A stretch of DNA of 64,000 nt. It comes from Nannocystis bainbridge (GTDB lineage: Bacteria; Myxococcota_A; Polyangia; Nannocystales; Nannocystaceae). This document shows, piece by piece, positions 19,084 through 27,615 of this stretch; within the stretch, counting starts at the first letter, position 1, and each line of letters starts with the position of its first letter. The translations under genes and the position numbers were made by a program. Under the pieces are notes generated by a model, which made no database searches, was not told where the DNA came from, and was given only the letters and a program-made list of their open reading frames with translations. Location: NCBI RefSeq assembly GCF_028368995.1, contig NZ_JAQNDL010000002.1, positions 1,237,724-1,301,723 of the forward strand, given 5' to 3'.

Positions 19084-19611
19084 ATGGCCGAGGTTCTGGC
19101 GAAGGTGCAGACGATCGAAGGCACGCTCGACGCATCGGGGCTGCGGCTGGCGATCGTCGTCAGCCGGTTCAACAGCTTCATCACCGAGCGCTTGCTCGAG
19201 GGGGCCGTCGACGCGCTGGTGCGCTCGGGGGCCCGCGCCGAGGACATCACGGTGGTGCGCTGCCCGGGGGCCTTCGAGATCCCGATGGTCGTCGGCCAGG
19301 TGCTGTCGGCCAGGAGCTACGACGCCGTGATCACGCTGGGCTGCCTGATCCGCGGCGACACCGTGCACTTCGATCTGATCGCGGCCGAGTGCTCGCGCGG
19401 CGTGTCGCAGATGGCGCTGGCGTTCGAGGTGCCGGTGACGTTCGGCGTGCTCACGACCGACACGCTCGAGCAGGCGATCAACCGCGCCGGCGCCAAGGCG
19501 GGCAACAAGGGCGCCGAGGCGGCGATGGCCGCGGTCGAGCAGGTCCGCCTCTATCGCGAGATCGCAAACCGCGGGGCGAGCGACGCCCAGACCGAGGCCG
19601 CCGGTGGCTGA
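19084..19611 (+). CDS. ribH: 6,7-dimethyl-8-ribityllumazine synthase
   Basis: A 175-residue enzyme condensing 5-amino-6-ribitylaminouracil with dihydroxybutanone phosphate, the penultimate step of riboflavin synthesis. Its motifs are VSRFNSFITERLLEGA, VRCPGAFEIP, LGCLIRGDTVHFD and PVTFGVLTTDTLEQA, the last being the usual active-site loop. The ATG at 19084 begins the similarity. The 3' end overlaps nusB by 8 nt; ribH-nusB coupling is widespread in bacteria. Confidence 0.95.
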   Translation: MAEVLAKVQTIEGTLDASGLRLAIVVSRFNSFITERLLEGAVDALVRSGARAEDITVVRCPGAFEIPMVVGQVLSARSYDAVITLGCLIRGDTVHFDLIAAECSRGVSQMALAFEVPVTFGVLTTDTLEQAINRAGAKAGNKGAEAAMAAVEQVRLYREIANRGASDAQTEAAGG

Positions 19612-20107
19612 CGCCAAGCCGCCGCGGCACCCGCAGCGGGCCCAGGGCCGGGAGGTCGCGTTGCTGGCGCTGTGTCACCTCGAGTCGTATCGGCCCGAGG
19701 AGCGCGCGCGGGCGCTCGAGCTGTTCTGGGCCCACGTGCCGGCCGAGGCCGGCGACGGCGGCCAGGAGCTGCGCGGCTGGGTGGCCGATCCCAAGGTCGT
19801 CGAGTTCGCGCGCCGGCTGCTGGCTGTGAACAGCGAGCGGGCGACGGAGATCGACGCGGCGATCGAGGCGACCTCGCGGTCGTGGCGGCTGGCGCGGATG
19901 GACCGCGTCGACCGCAACGTGCTGCGCCTGGTCGGCGCCGAGAGCCTCGGCCTGTCCGAAACGCCACGTGTGGTGATCGTCTCCGAGGCGGTCCGGCTGG
20001 CGGCCCGCTACGGCAGCGAGCGCAGCGCGCCGTTCGTCAACGGGGTCGCGCAAGCGCTGGCGGGCAAGCTCCGCGGCGAGGTCCGCGAGGCCCGCGAGGA
20101 CGGTTAG
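19604..20107 (+). CDS. nusB: Transcription antitermination factor NusB
   Basis: A 167-residue all-helical NusB, which with NusE binds boxA RNA during rRNA antitermination. REVALLALCHLE near the N-terminus, RMDRVDRNVLRLVGAE in the middle and EAVRLAARYGSERSAPFVNGVAQAL near the end are the family landmarks. It starts at GTG 19604, overlapping the ribH stop, so translation is probably coupled. It is slightly longer than E. coli NusB through an internal AEAGDGGQELRGW insertion. Confidence 0.92.
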   Translation: MADAKPPRHPQRAQGREVALLALCHLESYRPEERARALELFWAHVPAEAGDGGQELRGWVADPKVVEFARRLLAVNSERATEIDAAIEATSRSWRLARMDRVDRNVLRLVGAESLGLSETPRVVIVSEAVRLAARYGSERSAPFVNGVAQALAGKLRGEVREAREDG

Positions 20108-20245
20108 GCCCGCGGTTCGGGGACGGGCGGGGTCCTGCGGTCACGCGTGGGGACTTGGCGCATGCCCGGTGACCGTACAGCTGTCCGGCCCGGTGAGCGC
20201 AATCGCGGCCCACGCATGGTGTTAAAGGGGACGGGCGTCCGGGCG

Positions 20246-20251
20246 TATACT
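20246..20251 (+). promoter_or_regulatory. -10 element of the chemosensory operon (leaderless)
   Basis: TATACT ends 7 nt before the ATG at 20259. TTAAAG at 20222-20227 may serve as the -35 with an 18-bp spacer. Transcription should start at or next to the ATG. Confidence 0.6.
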
Positions 20252-20258
20252 GGCCGAG

Positions 20259-20642
20259 ATGCCGATCCGCGCTCTGGTCGTCGATGACTCCGCGGCGATG
20301 CGGACCTTCGTCAGCTCGGTCCTGGAGTCGACCGGTGATTTCGATGTCGACGAGGTCGGGCACGGCTTCGAGGCCATACGCCTGCTGCCTCGCGGCGACT
20401 ACGCCCTGTTCGTGTTCGACGTCAACATGCCCGACTTCAGCGGGATCGAGCTGATCCGGGCCGTGCGCGAGCAGCCGCGTTACTCGCGGACGCCGCTGGT
20501 GGTGATGACCACCGAGGGCCGGCTCGGCGATCTCGAGCGGGCGCGCCAGGCCGGGGCGCAGGTCGTGATCACCAAGCCGTTCACGCCGGCGGGCCTGCTC
20601 GAGGCCGTGACGCGGGCGCGCGAGCTCGGAGGCGCGGATTGA
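20259..20642 (+). CDS. CheY-like response regulator
   Basis: A 127-residue stand-alone receiver. The acidic pocket is Asp9/Asp10, the phosphoacceptor Asp54 (FDVNMP), the switch Thr84 (MTTEG) and the signalling Lys106 (KPFTP), so it should be phosphorylatable by the CheA encoded next. It is the first gene of a long operon. Its stop overlaps the TTG start of cheA (sequence GATTGA). With no output domain it acts by protein contact, on a motor or another target. Confidence 0.92.
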   Translation: MPIRALVVDDSAAMRTFVSSVLESTGDFDVDEVGHGFEAIRLLPRGDYALFVFDVNMPDFSGIELIRAVREQPRYSRTPLVVMTTEGRLGDLERARQAGAQVVITKPFTPAGLLEAVTRARELGGAD

Positions 20643-22831
20643 CGAGCATCGACCAGAACGCCACCGAGTTCATCGCCGAGGCGCAGGAGATCATCGAGAC
20701 CTTCTCGCGCACGCTGCTCGAGCTCGAGGCGCAGTCGCGCGGGAGCGGTCCGGAGCCGGACCTGATCAACGCGGCGTTCCGGGCGATCCACAGCCTCAAG
20801 GGTCTGGCCGGTCTGTTCGGCGCGTCGGCCATCGGCGGGCTGTCGCACAGCCTCGAGAACACGCTCGACAGCCTGCGGCTCGGCAAGCTCGATCTGTCGC
20901 GGCCGGTGCTCGACGTGCTGTTCGAGGCGATCGAGGTGTTCGGCCGCCTGCTGGCGCCGCAGGGCGAAGAGGGCGGCGGGTCCGAGGTCGACACCGAGCC
21001 GGTGCTGACGCGGCTGCGCCAGCTCGGTGAGCGCGAGGCGGAGTCGGCTGGCCCTCAGGACAGCCTCGAGTGGGTCGGCGAGAACATCCTCAGCGTGCTC
21101 ACCGAGTACGAGGAGCACCGGCTGCGCGAGAACATCAAGGCCGGGCGCAACCTGTACCGGGTCCACGCCAAGTTCGACATCATGCAGATCGATGTCGGGC
21201 TCGAGCAGCTGAAGGACAAGATGAAGGGCTACGGGGAGGTCATCACCTACCTCCCCAGCGCCGACGGCTCGTCCGACGACGCGATCGAGCTCGACATCCT
21301 GCTCGGCTCGAAGGGCACCCTCGGCGAGATCAACGGGGCGCTGGCCAACCCCGACGTGGCGGTCCATCGGCTCACGCCCGCGGCCGAGGCGCCGCCGCCG
21401 GTGCCCTCGACCGGCCGCCTGGCGCCGCTGCCGTCCGCTGCCAAACCTGCTCCTCCGGTCATGTCCGAAGGGCCATCCAGGCGCGCCGAGCCGCCGCCGC
21501 GCGCCAGCGGGCCGACGACCTCCCGCACGGTGGTGACCACCACCGAGGAGCCCGATCCGGCCGTCGTCGCCTCGAGCGAGGCGAGCCTGCGCAGCCTCAG
21601 CCAGACGGTGCGGGTCGACCTGCGCCGGCTCGACCTGCTGATGAACCTGGTCGGCGAGCTGGGCCTGGTCCAGGCCAACCTGACGGGGGTGCTCGACGAG
21701 CTGCGCCAGCTCGATCACAGCGCCGACGTGTCGCGCGAGCTGCGGGTCCAGATCCGCGACATGCACCGCAAGCTGGCGCTGCTGCAGCAGGGCATCCTCG
21801 ACGTCCGCATGGTGCCGATCGGGCAGGTGTTCGACAAGCTGGCCCGGGTGGTCCGCAAGCTCAGCCGCGACCTCGACAAGGAGATCCGGCTCGTCATCTC
21901 GGGGGCGGAGACGGTGCTCGACAAGCTGATCGTCGAGGAGCTGTCCGACCCGCTGATGCACATGATCCGCAACTGCATCGACCACGGGATCGAGCCGGCG
22001 GTCGAGCGGGTGGCGCTCGACAAGCTGCCGGGCGGGAAGATCGAGCTGCGGGCGTTCCAGAAGGGCAACCGCGTCGTCATCGAGGTCGAGGACGACGGCC
22101 GCGGGATGGACTGGATGCGGATCCGCGACGTCGCGGTCCGCCGCAACCTCCTCAACGCCGAGGAGGCCGTGTCGCTGACCCCGGGCGAGGCGGTCAACCT
22201 GATCTTCCAGCCGGGCTTCAGCACCCGCGACTCGGCGACCGAGGTGTCGGGCCGCGGCGTCGGCATGGACATCGTCAAGACCAACATCGCCCGCCTGTCG
22301 GGCATGATCGACGTCACCACCGACCTCGGTCGCGGGACGACCTTCTCGATCACGCTGCCGGTGACGCTGGCGATCATCCAGGCGCTGGTGATCCAGTCGG
22401 CCGGGCACACGTTCTGCATCCCGCTCAACTCGGTGCTCGAGTCGATCATGGTCGAGACGCGCGAGATCGGGACGGTCGAGGGCCACGAGGTCATCACGCT
22501 CGGCGGCCGCACGCTGCCGCTGCTGCAGCTGTCGCGCCTGTTCGGGCTGAGGCCGCTCAACAAGAACTACCGCGATCCGAACCGCCTCTACGTGGTGGTG
22601 GTCGGGCTGGCGCAGCACCGCGTGGGTCTGGTGGTCGACGAGCTGCTCGGCCAGCAGGACGTGGTGATCAAGCCGCTGGGCAGCGCGGTCCGCAACGTGC
22701 CCGGCATCGCCGGCGCGACCGAGCTCGGGGCCAACCGCACGGTCTTGTTGCTCGACGTCGGCCGGCTGGTCGACGAGGGCGTGCGCCAGTCGGACGTGGC
22801 CTACAACCTCGGAGGCGGGCATGTCCGGTGA
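20639..22831 (+). CDS. cheA: Chemotaxis histidine kinase CheA
   Basis: A 730-residue class II histidine kinase. The Hpt domain carries phosphoacceptor His51 in FRAIHSLKGLAGLFG. A ferredoxin-like P2-type segment follows (about 150-245), then a Pro/Ala-rich linker (about 247-300) that includes a 14-bp repeat hairpin near 21460. The P3 dimerisation helix starts VRVDLRRLDLLMNLVGELG. ATP-lid motifs are HMIRNCIDHGIEPAVER (N box), VEDDGRGMDW (G1) and GRGVGMDIVKTNI (G2). A CheW-like P5 domain ends the protein. The start is TTG at 20639, coupled to the receiver gene. Confidence 0.95.
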   Translation: MTSIDQNATEFIAEAQEIIETFSRTLLELEAQSRGSGPEPDLINAAFRAIHSLKGLAGLFGASAIGGLSHSLENTLDSLRLGKLDLSRPVLDVLFEAIEVFGRLLAPQGEEGGGSEVDTEPVLTRLRQLGEREAESAGPQDSLEWVGENILSVLTEYEEHRLRENIKAGRNLYRVHAKFDIMQIDVGLEQLKDKMKGYGEVITYLPSADGSSDDAIELDILLGSKGTLGEINGALANPDVAVHRLTPAAEAPPPVPSTGRLAPLPSAAKPAPPVMSEGPSRRAEPPPRASGPTTSRTVVTTTEEPDPAVVASSEASLRSLSQTVRVDLRRLDLLMNLVGELGLVQANLTGVLDELRQLDHSADVSRELRVQIRDMHRKLALLQQGILDVRMVPIGQVFDKLARVVRKLSRDLDKEIRLVISGAETVLDKLIVEELSDPLMHMIRNCIDHGIEPAVERVALDKLPGGKIELRAFQKGNRVVIEVEDDGRGMDWMRIRDVAVRRNLLNAEEAVSLTPGEAVNLIFQPGFSTRDSATEVSGRGVGMDIVKTNIARLSGMIDVTTDLGRGTTFSITLPVTLAIIQALVIQSAGHTFCIPLNSVLESIMVETREIGTVEGHEVITLGGRTLPLLQLSRLFGLRPLNKNYRDPNRLYVVVVGLAQHRVGLVVDELLGQQDVVIKPLGSAVRNVPGIAGATELGANRTVLLLDVGRLVDEGVRQSDVAYNLGGGHVR

Positions 22832-23387
22832 GCGCGAAGACCTGTGGCAGGCGCTGCTGCGCAGCGGCGAGGTCGTGGTCACCGACGAGGACTACGAGCA
22901 CGGCTACAAGCGCGAGGTCCGGCAGGACCTGCAGCAGTACGTGACGTTCCGGGTCAGCGGCGAGGTCTACGGGCTGGCGATCCACGAGATCGAGGAGATC
23001 AGCAAGGTCTTCCAGACCACCCACGTGCCGCGCACGGCGGATTTCTTGCTCGGGATCGGCAACGTCCGCGGCCGCATCATGCCGGTCATCGATCTGGCCC
23101 GCCGCCTGCGCCTGCGCCCGGCGGAGCGCGGTCGGGCGGCGCGGGTGTTGATCGTGCACTTCAACGACGAGCCGTACGGGCTGGTGGTCGACGAGGTGAT
23201 GGACGTGATCCGGATCCCGCCCGAGGCGATGGAAGACAAGCCGGGCGGGCTGACCGGGACGCGCGCCGAGTACATCCGCGCGCTCGGTCGCAACGGCAAG
23301 GATCTGGTGATCATCCTCCACCTGCCGGCGCTCCTCGACGCCAAGGACTTCGTCAAAGTGACGGTCTACGAGGAGGGTCGCTCGTGA
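22821..23387 (+). CDS. cheW: CheW adaptor protein (first copy)
   Basis: A 188-residue CheW linking receptors to CheA. After a 40-residue N-terminal extension (REDLWQALLRSGEVVVTDEDYEHGYKRE split around the core), the fold runs YVTFRVSGEVYGLAIHEIEEISK, then FLLGIGNVRGRIMPVIDLARRL and GLVVDEVMDVIRI. It overlaps the cheA end by 11 nt and the second cheW start by 4 nt, so translation is coupled. Confidence 0.92.
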   Translation: MSGEREDLWQALLRSGEVVVTDEDYEHGYKREVRQDLQQYVTFRVSGEVYGLAIHEIEEISKVFQTTHVPRTADFLLGIGNVRGRIMPVIDLARRLRLRPAERGRAARVLIVHFNDEPYGLVVDEVMDVIRIPPEAMEDKPGGLTGTRAEYIRALGRNGKDLVIILHLPALLDAKDFVKVTVYEEGRS

Positions 23388-23989
23388 CGGAGGTCCGCGA
23401 GGGTCGCTCCAGCGCCGCCGAGGAGGACCTCAAGGTCGCCGGCTTCTACGTCGGCACGGGCCTCTACGGCATCGAGATCATGCGGATCAAAGAGGTCATC
23501 CAGGCCCGCCCGTATCCGATCCGCCCGGTGCCGTACGCGCCCGAGATCGTGGAGGGCGTGATCCAGCTGCGCGGCGTGGTGATCCCCGTGGTGGATCTGC
23601 GGCGACGCTTCCGCGTGACGATCGATCCGGCCATCGACCACCTCAACAAGCTGATCATCGTCAGCGTGGCGGGGCGCATCGCCGGCCTCAAGGTCGACCG
23701 CGTGCTGGGCGAGCTGCGGGTGCCCGCGGGCGGCCTGCGACCGGCGCCGTCGATGCTGCGGCCGGAGCTCGATCGCAGCGGTGATACCAATATCTTCAGC
23801 GGGGTTTCGCGGGCCCATCGACACCGCGAACGCTCGGAGAATCGCCGCCAGCCGCTGGTCGGCGGCGACCGACGAGGACACACGCCGACGGCGGTGGGAC
23901 AACCAACGCCGGTGGAAGACCGACAGGCGGGCGACGACATGGTTTTTGTGATCAACCTCGATGCGCTGCTGCGCACGGGGGGGAGGTAG
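23384..23989 (+). CDS. CheW-like protein (second copy) with C-terminal insertion
   Basis: A 201-residue CheW paralogue from GTG 23384, overlapping the preceding cheW stop. The core is clear (VAGFYVGTGLYGIEIMRIKEVIQA, EGVIQLRGVVIPVVDLRRRF, GLKVDRVLGELRVP). The last part departs from the family: after PSMLRPELDRSGD there are about 50 residues rich in Arg, Gly, His and Gln (around nt 23782-23930) before the expected terminal strand MVFVINLDALL. The inserted DNA has a less GC-rich edge (GATACCAATATCTTCAGC), suggesting a foreign or repeat-derived segment. The frame is intact. Confidence 0.85.
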   Translation: MTEVREGRSSAAEEDLKVAGFYVGTGLYGIEIMRIKEVIQARPYPIRPVPYAPEIVEGVIQLRGVVIPVVDLRRRFRVTIDPAIDHLNKLIIVSVAGRIAGLKVDRVLGELRVPAGGLRPAPSMLRPELDRSGDTNIFSGVSRAHRHRERSENRRQPLVGGDRRGHTPTAVGQPTPVEDRQAGDDMVFVINLDALLRTGGR

Positions 23990-23995
23990 CGCGGG

Positions 23996-24718
23996 GTGAG
24001 CGAGGCGCAGGTGAGGCTCAAGATCCTGGTCGCCCACGAGCGGCTGGCGCTCGGACAGGCGATCGGCCGGGTGCTGGCGGCGCAGGGGTTCGTGGCGGTG
24101 ACGGTGACGGACACGGCGGCGGCCGAGCAGGCGATGCGCGCCGACATGTTCGCCGCGTTGGTGCTCGACGTGGCGTTGCCGGGCGGCAAGGCGTGTCACG
24201 AGCTGATCCAGCTGGCGAAGTCCGAGCTGCCGGCGCCGATCCCCGCGGTCGTGCTGGTGGCGTCGGTGTTCCGCAAGACCAGCTACAAGCGACGCCCGAC
24301 CCAGCTGTACGGGGCCGACGATTACGTCGAGATCCATCGCCTCGGCGATCAGCTGCCGGGCAAGCTGTGGCACCTGCTCGGCGGCGATCCGGGGGCGATG
24401 CCCGGGCTCGTCGAGGCGGAGGCGGTGCTTTCGACGATCCAGGACGAGGGCGATCAGCGGCTGTTCGAGCAGCGCGGGCGCACGCTGCGGCTGTCCGAGC
24501 TGATCGTCGCCGACCTGATCCTGTACGCCGGCGATCGCGTGCTCACGGCCACGACGCAGGCCGAGGCCCGGGCGCTGCTGGCCGGCGATCTCGAGGCGGC
24601 GCGGCAGCTGTTCCGCCAGATCAATCCGGTCCCGCTGGCGCCGGGCGTCGATCCGATCGGCGCCGCCTTCGACGACATGATGCGGATGTTCAACCTCGAT
24701 CCCGGGGAGCCCTCATGA
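23996..24718 (+). CDS. Degenerate receiver-domain protein
   Basis: A 240-residue protein with an N-terminal receiver-like fold (ILVAHERLALGQAIGRVLAAQGF, AALVLDVALPGGKACHELIQ). The phosphoacceptor Asp58 is present, but the acidic pair is replaced by His-Glu (VAHERL) and the Lys of the KPF motif is missing (ADDYVEIHRL). It is probably a pseudo-receiver that does not follow normal phosphorelay chemistry. The C-terminal 110 residues are helical and unassigned. It starts at GTG 23996, 6 nt after the second cheW. Confidence 0.75.
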   Translation: MSEAQVRLKILVAHERLALGQAIGRVLAAQGFVAVTVTDTAAAEQAMRADMFAALVLDVALPGGKACHELIQLAKSELPAPIPAVVLVASVFRKTSYKRRPTQLYGADDYVEIHRLGDQLPGKLWHLLGGDPGAMPGLVEAEAVLSTIQDEGDQRLFEQRGRTLRLSELIVADLILYAGDRVLTATTQAEARALLAGDLEAARQLFRQINPVPLAPGVDPIGAAFDDMMRMFNLDPGEPS

Positions 24719-26751
24719 ACGCGCTCCGCTCCGATCTCGCGCGCTGCATCGAATTCTTCGGGAGCGAACGCTGGCGCGAGCGCAAGGACGCGTCCCGCGA
24801 CTTGCTGGCGGCGGTCCGCGAGCAGCCGCCCGCGCCGGACCAACTGGCCATCCTCGTCGAACAGCTGCTCGACGGGCTGGTGACGCCGGACTCGGTGGCA
24901 CGCCGCTCGGTGTGCCACGAGGTGCTGACGGGCATCGGTCCTTCGGTGGTGCCGGCGATCCGCCGGCGACTCCGGGTCGGTGGGGTCGGGTCACGCATGG
25001 TCGTCGATCTGCTCGGCGACGTCGGCGGGGCCGACGACGTGCCGCTGCTGGCGGCGATCCTCGGCGCCCCGGGCGACGACAACGTGCGCGCCTCGGCGGC
25101 CGCGGCCCTGGGGGTGCTCGGCGGGGCCGAGGCCGAGCGCGCGCTGGCGAATGTCCTTTCGGACAGCTCGGAGATGCTGCGGATGTTCGCCCTCGACGCG
25201 CTGGCCCGCCTCGGGGTGGTGGTGCCGCCGGCGCGGCTGAGCGGGCTGCTCGCCGATCCGGTGACGCGGCGCGCGGCGGTGGCGGTGCTCGGGTACAGCG
25301 GCGATCCGGCGGCGGCGAGCCAGCTGGTGCAGTTTCTGGGCGATCCGATGCCGGGGGTGCGCGCGGCCGCGGCGGTGGCGGTGGTGCGGCTGCACGCGAC
25401 GCTGTCGCTGCGCGGCGATCCGGTGGCAGTCGCGGCGGCGCTGGCGGAGCGCGACGGCGAGCCGCTGCGCCAGCGGATCCGCGAGCTCGTCGAGCACCGC
25501 CAGCTCGAGGTCAAGCTCGCGGCGCTGGCCCTGGCCGGGGCGCTCGGCGACGTGCGCAGCCTGGCGCATGTCCTCCGGGCCATGTCGGATCCGGAGCTGC
25601 GCGAGCGCGCGGTCGAGTTCGCGGCCGGGCTCGGGGCGGCGGCTGTACCTGTCCTTGTGGACATGGTCGAACAGACAGCCCCCGAGGCGCTCGGCGATCT
25701 GTTCTTGCTGGTGAGCGGGCTCGGGCCGGCGGGCACGCACCCGCGGCTGGTCGAGGCGTTGACGGCGGCGCTGGCCGGTCCCGACGCCCACGCGGCGTGC
25801 ATGGCCGCGACGGCGCTCGGCAAGATCGGCGGGCTCGAGGTGATCGCGCCGCTGGCCCGCGCGCTCGCGCTCGAGGGTCCGGCGGGCGAGGCGGCGGCGG
25901 TGGCGTTCGCGGCGGTGGCCGGGCGAGCGCTCGGGTCGCGCCACGCCCGGGTCGCGCCGCATCTGCCGGCGGAAGCGGGCGGGGGGGCGCTGCTGCGCAA
26001 CCTGTGCCGCGCGTTCGGCATGCTCGGTCGCGGCGGCGACGTCGGCTTCGTGGCGCCGCTGATCGCCCGGCTCGGCGATAGCGACGTCGGCGTGCGTCTG
26101 CTGGCCGCACGAGCGCTGGGCCAGATCGGCGGCGAGCACGAGGGCGCGGCGGCGCTGGCCCTGGCGCTGCAAGACGAGGACGCGGGCGTGCGGGCGGCGG
26201 CGTCCCGCAGCCTGGGACAGATCGGCGCGGCGGAGTCGGTGCCGGCGCTGCTGACCGCGTCCCGTGACCCGAGCTCGTCGGTGCGCGCCGCGGCCGTGCA
26301 GGCGCTGGTCGGGCTCGACAACCCGATCGCGCTGACGCGGCTGCGCGAGGTGGTGCTGGCCGACACGGCGCCGGCGGTGGTGATCCAGGCGATCGCGGGG
26401 CTGAGCCGCTCGGGCACCGATCAGGATCTGGTGATGCTGATGAGCCTGTGCCGCGCGCCCGATCACGAGATCGTGAAGGCGGCGGCGCGCGGGCTGGCCG
26501 GCTGTCGCGGGCATCGAGCCACGGCGGCGGTGCTCGGGCTGCTCGAGCACCCGCGCTGGGACGTCCGCTGGGCGGCCGCCGAGGCGCTGGGCGAGCGCGG
26601 CGACACGACCGCCTTGCACCCGCTGCGCCGCGTCCACGCCGTCGAGCCGGATCCGCTGGTGCGCAAGGTGCTGGCGGGCGCGGTGGCGCGGCTCGAGACG
26701 CGCGCGGCCGAGCAGGCGGCGGTCGACGGCGAGGGAGCGCCCACGGCGTGA
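24715..26751 (+). CDS. HEAT-repeat scaffold protein of the chemosensory operon
   Basis: A 678-residue all-helical solenoid with many HEAT/PBS-lyase-type repeats of the form DxxVRxxAAxALGxLG (for example GAPGDDNVRASAAAALGVLGG, DSDVGVRLLAARALGQIGG, HPRWDVRWAAAEALGERGD, each broken by a few residues). It has no enzymatic motif. HEAT proteins recur in myxobacterial chemosensory clusters and probably scaffold array or effector contacts. The ATG at 24715 overlaps the preceding stop; the end overlaps the cheR start. Three 14-bp repeat hairpins are read through (near 25150, 25567 and 25648). Confidence 0.82.
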   Translation: MNALRSDLARCIEFFGSERWRERKDASRDLLAAVREQPPAPDQLAILVEQLLDGLVTPDSVARRSVCHEVLTGIGPSVVPAIRRRLRVGGVGSRMVVDLLGDVGGADDVPLLAAILGAPGDDNVRASAAAALGVLGGAEAERALANVLSDSSEMLRMFALDALARLGVVVPPARLSGLLADPVTRRAAVAVLGYSGDPAAASQLVQFLGDPMPGVRAAAAVAVVRLHATLSLRGDPVAVAAALAERDGEPLRQRIRELVEHRQLEVKLAALALAGALGDVRSLAHVLRAMSDPELRERAVEFAAGLGAAAVPVLVDMVEQTAPEALGDLFLLVSGLGPAGTHPRLVEALTAALAGPDAHAACMAATALGKIGGLEVIAPLARALALEGPAGEAAAVAFAAVAGRALGSRHARVAPHLPAEAGGGALLRNLCRAFGMLGRGGDVGFVAPLIARLGDSDVGVRLLAARALGQIGGEHEGAAALALALQDEDAGVRAAASRSLGQIGAAESVPALLTASRDPSSSVRAAAVQALVGLDNPIALTRLREVVLADTAPAVVIQAIAGLSRSGTDQDLVMLMSLCRAPDHEIVKAAARGLAGCRGHRATAAVLGLLEHPRWDVRWAAAEALGERGDTTALHPLRRVHAVEPDPLVRKVLAGAVARLETRAAEQAAVDGEGAPTA

Positions 26752-27605
26752 ACACGCGGGCTTCCGGCGGGATCGAGCCCCCGGTGCGCGTGCGCATCAC
26801 GCCGGAGGAGTCGCGGCTGCTGGCGGAGCTGATCCTCGAGTACTGCGGCGTGCTGCTCGCCAGCGACGCGGGGTTCTTGCTCGAGCGCCGGCTGGCGTCG
26901 CGGCTCGACCACCTGAGCCTCGGGTCGTATCTCGAGTACTACCACTACCTCAGCTACGACCTCGGCGGGCCGGTCGAGCTGCTCGAGTGCATCGAGCGGG
27001 TCACGACCCACGAGACTTACCTGTTCCGCGAGCAGTTTCAGCTCGACGCGTTCGAGCGCGAGATCCTGCCGGTGCTGCTCGGGCGACGGGGGGCGCGCGC
27101 ACCCGTGGTGTGGAGCGCCGGCTGCTCGACCGGCGAAGAGGCGTACACGATCGCCGCGCTGCTGGCCGAGACCGCCCGCCCGGGGGCGCGGGTGATCGGC
27201 AGCGACATCAGCCTGCGCGGGGTCCGGACGGCCGAGGTCGGGATCTACGGGCCGAGCAGTTTTCGCACGACCCCCGAGGAGCGGCGGGAGCGCTACTTCG
27301 AGCCGCTCCCGAGCGGGCAGTGGCGGGCCATCGAGCCGCTGCGGCGGATGTGCACCTTCGTCCACCTCAACCTCCTCGACACCGCCCGGTACACCGAGCT
27401 CGGCGCCATCGACACGATTTTCTGCCGCAACGTCCTGATGTATTTATCGAGCCAGGCGAGGCGGCGCGTGGTCGAAGGGTTCTACGACGCGCTGGTGCCG
27501 GGAGGCTACCTGTTGCTCGGACACTCGGAGAGCCTGATCAGCGTCCCGGGGCGCTTCGACCTCGTGAACCTCAGCAACGACCTCGTGTATCGCAAGCCGG
27601 GTTAG
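26748..27605 (+). CDS. cheR: Chemoreceptor methyltransferase CheR
   Basis: A 285-residue SAM-dependent methyltransferase acting on receptor glutamates. The N-terminal helical domain contains YLEYYHYLSYDLGG. The catalytic domain shows TTHETYLFRE, the SAM-binding VWSAGCSTGEEAYTIA and IFCRNVLMYL. It begins at GTG 26748, overlapping the HEAT gene stop. It lacks the C-terminal tetrapeptide-binding extras seen in larger fusions. Confidence 0.95.
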   Translation: MNTRASGGIEPPVRVRITPEESRLLAELILEYCGVLLASDAGFLLERRLASRLDHLSLGSYLEYYHYLSYDLGGPVELLECIERVTTHETYLFREQFQLDAFEREILPVLLGRRGARAPVVWSAGCSTGEEAYTIAALLAETARPGARVIGSDISLRGVRTAEVGIYGPSSFRTTPEERRERYFEPLPSGQWRAIEPLRRMCTFVHLNLLDTARYTELGAIDTIFCRNVLMYLSSQARRRVVEGFYDALVPGGYLLLGHSESLISVPGRFDLVNLSNDLVYRKPG

Positions 27606-27615
27606 AGGAACTGCG

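Noticed and set aside
17119..19617. An 832-codon open frame on the minus strand across rpsA and ribH
   Set aside because: It spans two well-supported genes on the other strand and has the composition of a third-position GC shadow.
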